Origin: Pseudomonas sp. HS6 | GTDB taxonomy: Bacteria; Pseudomonadota; Gammaproteobacteria; Pseudomonadales; Pseudomonadaceae | Assembly: GCF_023375815.1 (NCBI RefSeq) | Contig: NZ_CP067412.1 | Location: 1,798,001-1,862,000, forward strand | DNA length: 64,000 nt | Direction: 5' to 3' | Shown here: positions 63,541-64,000 of the stretch, one piece after another | How the letters are laid out: every line of letters begins with the position of its first letter | Position numbering within the stretch: position 1 is the stretch's first letter | Notes under the pieces: model-generated | Told to the model about the DNA's origin: nothing | What the model saw: the letters and a program-made list of their open reading frames with translations, nothing else | The model's database searches: none | Translations under genes and position numbers: made by a program

Positions 63541-64000
63541 CATGGGGTCTGCTTTTGCAGCCACGTCAAAAACACCTGAGCCGAAGCTGATGCCTGCGGT
63601 GCAATGCCGTAGTAATAACGTGGCAACGGCATGCGCAAGTCGGACAGCGGGCAGACCAAACGACCGCTCGACAGATGCGTGCCCAGCAACGTGGTCGGGC
63701 ACAGGGCAATGCCCTCACCCGCCACGGCGGCCTCCAGCACGCGATGCATGTAATCGAACTGGCGAATATCCTGGGTGGCACTCTGATTCTGGCCGAAGCG
63801 CAGAGCCCAGTGGTGCCAGTCCTCACGCCGGGCCTTGACGGTCAGCAAAGTATGTCGGCCCAGATCGGCAAGGTCCGCCAGTGGTAGCCGCTCGATCAAC
63901 GCAGGCGCCGCCACCATCAGCAATTCATCTTCGAACAACGGTTGCGATTCGATGGTCGATGCCCAATCGTCGCGGCCACGGCGAATGACGATGTCGAAAC
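63540..64000 (-). CDS. LysR-family regulator, C-terminal part
   Basis: Only the last ~153 residues are in the window; the N-terminus with the HTH lies beyond the right edge. The frame is open to the edge. The visible part is a type-2 periplasmic-binding domain with D-I-V-I-R-R-G-R near the edge, a feature of the GcvA-like group, and E-A-A-V-A-G-E-G-I-A-L-C-P near the middle. Target unknown; convergent with ilvE. Confidence 0.85.
   Translation of the reverse strand, partial: FDIVIRRGRDDWASTIESQPLFEDELLMVAAPALIERLPLADLADLGRHTLLTVKARREDWHHWALRFGQNQSATQDIRQFDYMHRVLEAAVAGEGIALCPTTLLGTHLSSGRLVCPLSDLRMPLPRYYYGIAPQASASAQVFLTWLQKQTP

Overview
The window is a Pseudomonas chromosome segment, most likely from the P. 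fluorescens group. I infer this from recognition of gene families and their order, high GC, Pseudomonas-type REP hairpins in the intergenic gaps, the bkdR-bkdA1-bkdA2-bkdB-lpdV locus, a DUF1652 protein and reductive pyrimidine catabolism genes. No database search was possible, so names rest on motifs, lengths, gene order and remembered family sequences.

Layout. (1) 1-16467: a type VI secretion locus. The membrane-complex/baseplate arm tssM(partial)-tssL-tssK-tssJ runs leftward and the sheath/baseplate arm tssB-tssC-hcp-tssE-tssF-tssG-clpV runs rightward. After clpV come two AT-richer genes: a deaminase-fold protein (H-A-E plus C-x-x-C) and a protein whose first ~78 residues resemble ubiquitin. 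They are separated by duplicated hairpin repeats. vgrG, a MORN-repeat protein and a convergent PAAR-like DUF4280 protein follow. (2) 16658-19520: phosphotransferase, SDR, TRIC-type channel and a small proline-rich lipoprotein. (3) 19521-21600: repeats and a 1350-bp IS1111-type IS110 element with a frameshifted transposase, inserted in what looks like a dispersed host repeat. (4) 21600-28238: DUF1652 protein, PAS-LuxR regulator, two LysR regulators and an IorAB-type molybdenum hydroxylase. (5) 28619-36729: a probable catabolic cluster with two amidohydrolase paralogues (the first lacks its metal-binding HxH), UbiD, UbiX, a CobW GTPase, an NCS2 permease and an 8-oxoguanine-deaminase-like aminohydrolase. 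(6) 36881-46802: a small unknown protein, a DHH phosphoesterase, then reductive pyrimidine degradation (M20 amidohydrolase, NCS1 permease, dihydropyrimidinase, PreT, PreA) and a RutR-like TetR regulator. (7) 46997-52164: CopC, CopD, an EmrAB-like efflux pair and a secreted NodB-fold protein. (8) 52210-55603: sulfide detoxification (TSUP exporter, SQR, BigR/SqrR-like ArsR, divergent persulfide dioxygenase). (9) 55730-56590: tyrosinase. (10) 56606-62231: branched-chain keto acid dehydrogenase locus with BkdR. (11) 62468-63487: branched-chain aminotransferase. (12) 63540-64000: a LysR gene cut by the window edge.

How the genes work together. The T6SS arms diverge from a shared control region. 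The deaminase and ubiquitin-like genes occupy a position typical of T6SS cargo, but neither carries a recognisable delivery domain. They are the best candidate for something undescribed. The pyrimidine genes cover ring reduction, ring opening and carbamoyl hydrolysis. The adjacent UbiD/UbiX and amidohydrolase genes suggest breakdown of a related heterocycle, whose identity cannot be read from sequence. The sulfide genes form a sense-oxidise-export unit. The bkd genes and the aminotransferase together handle branched-chain amino acids.
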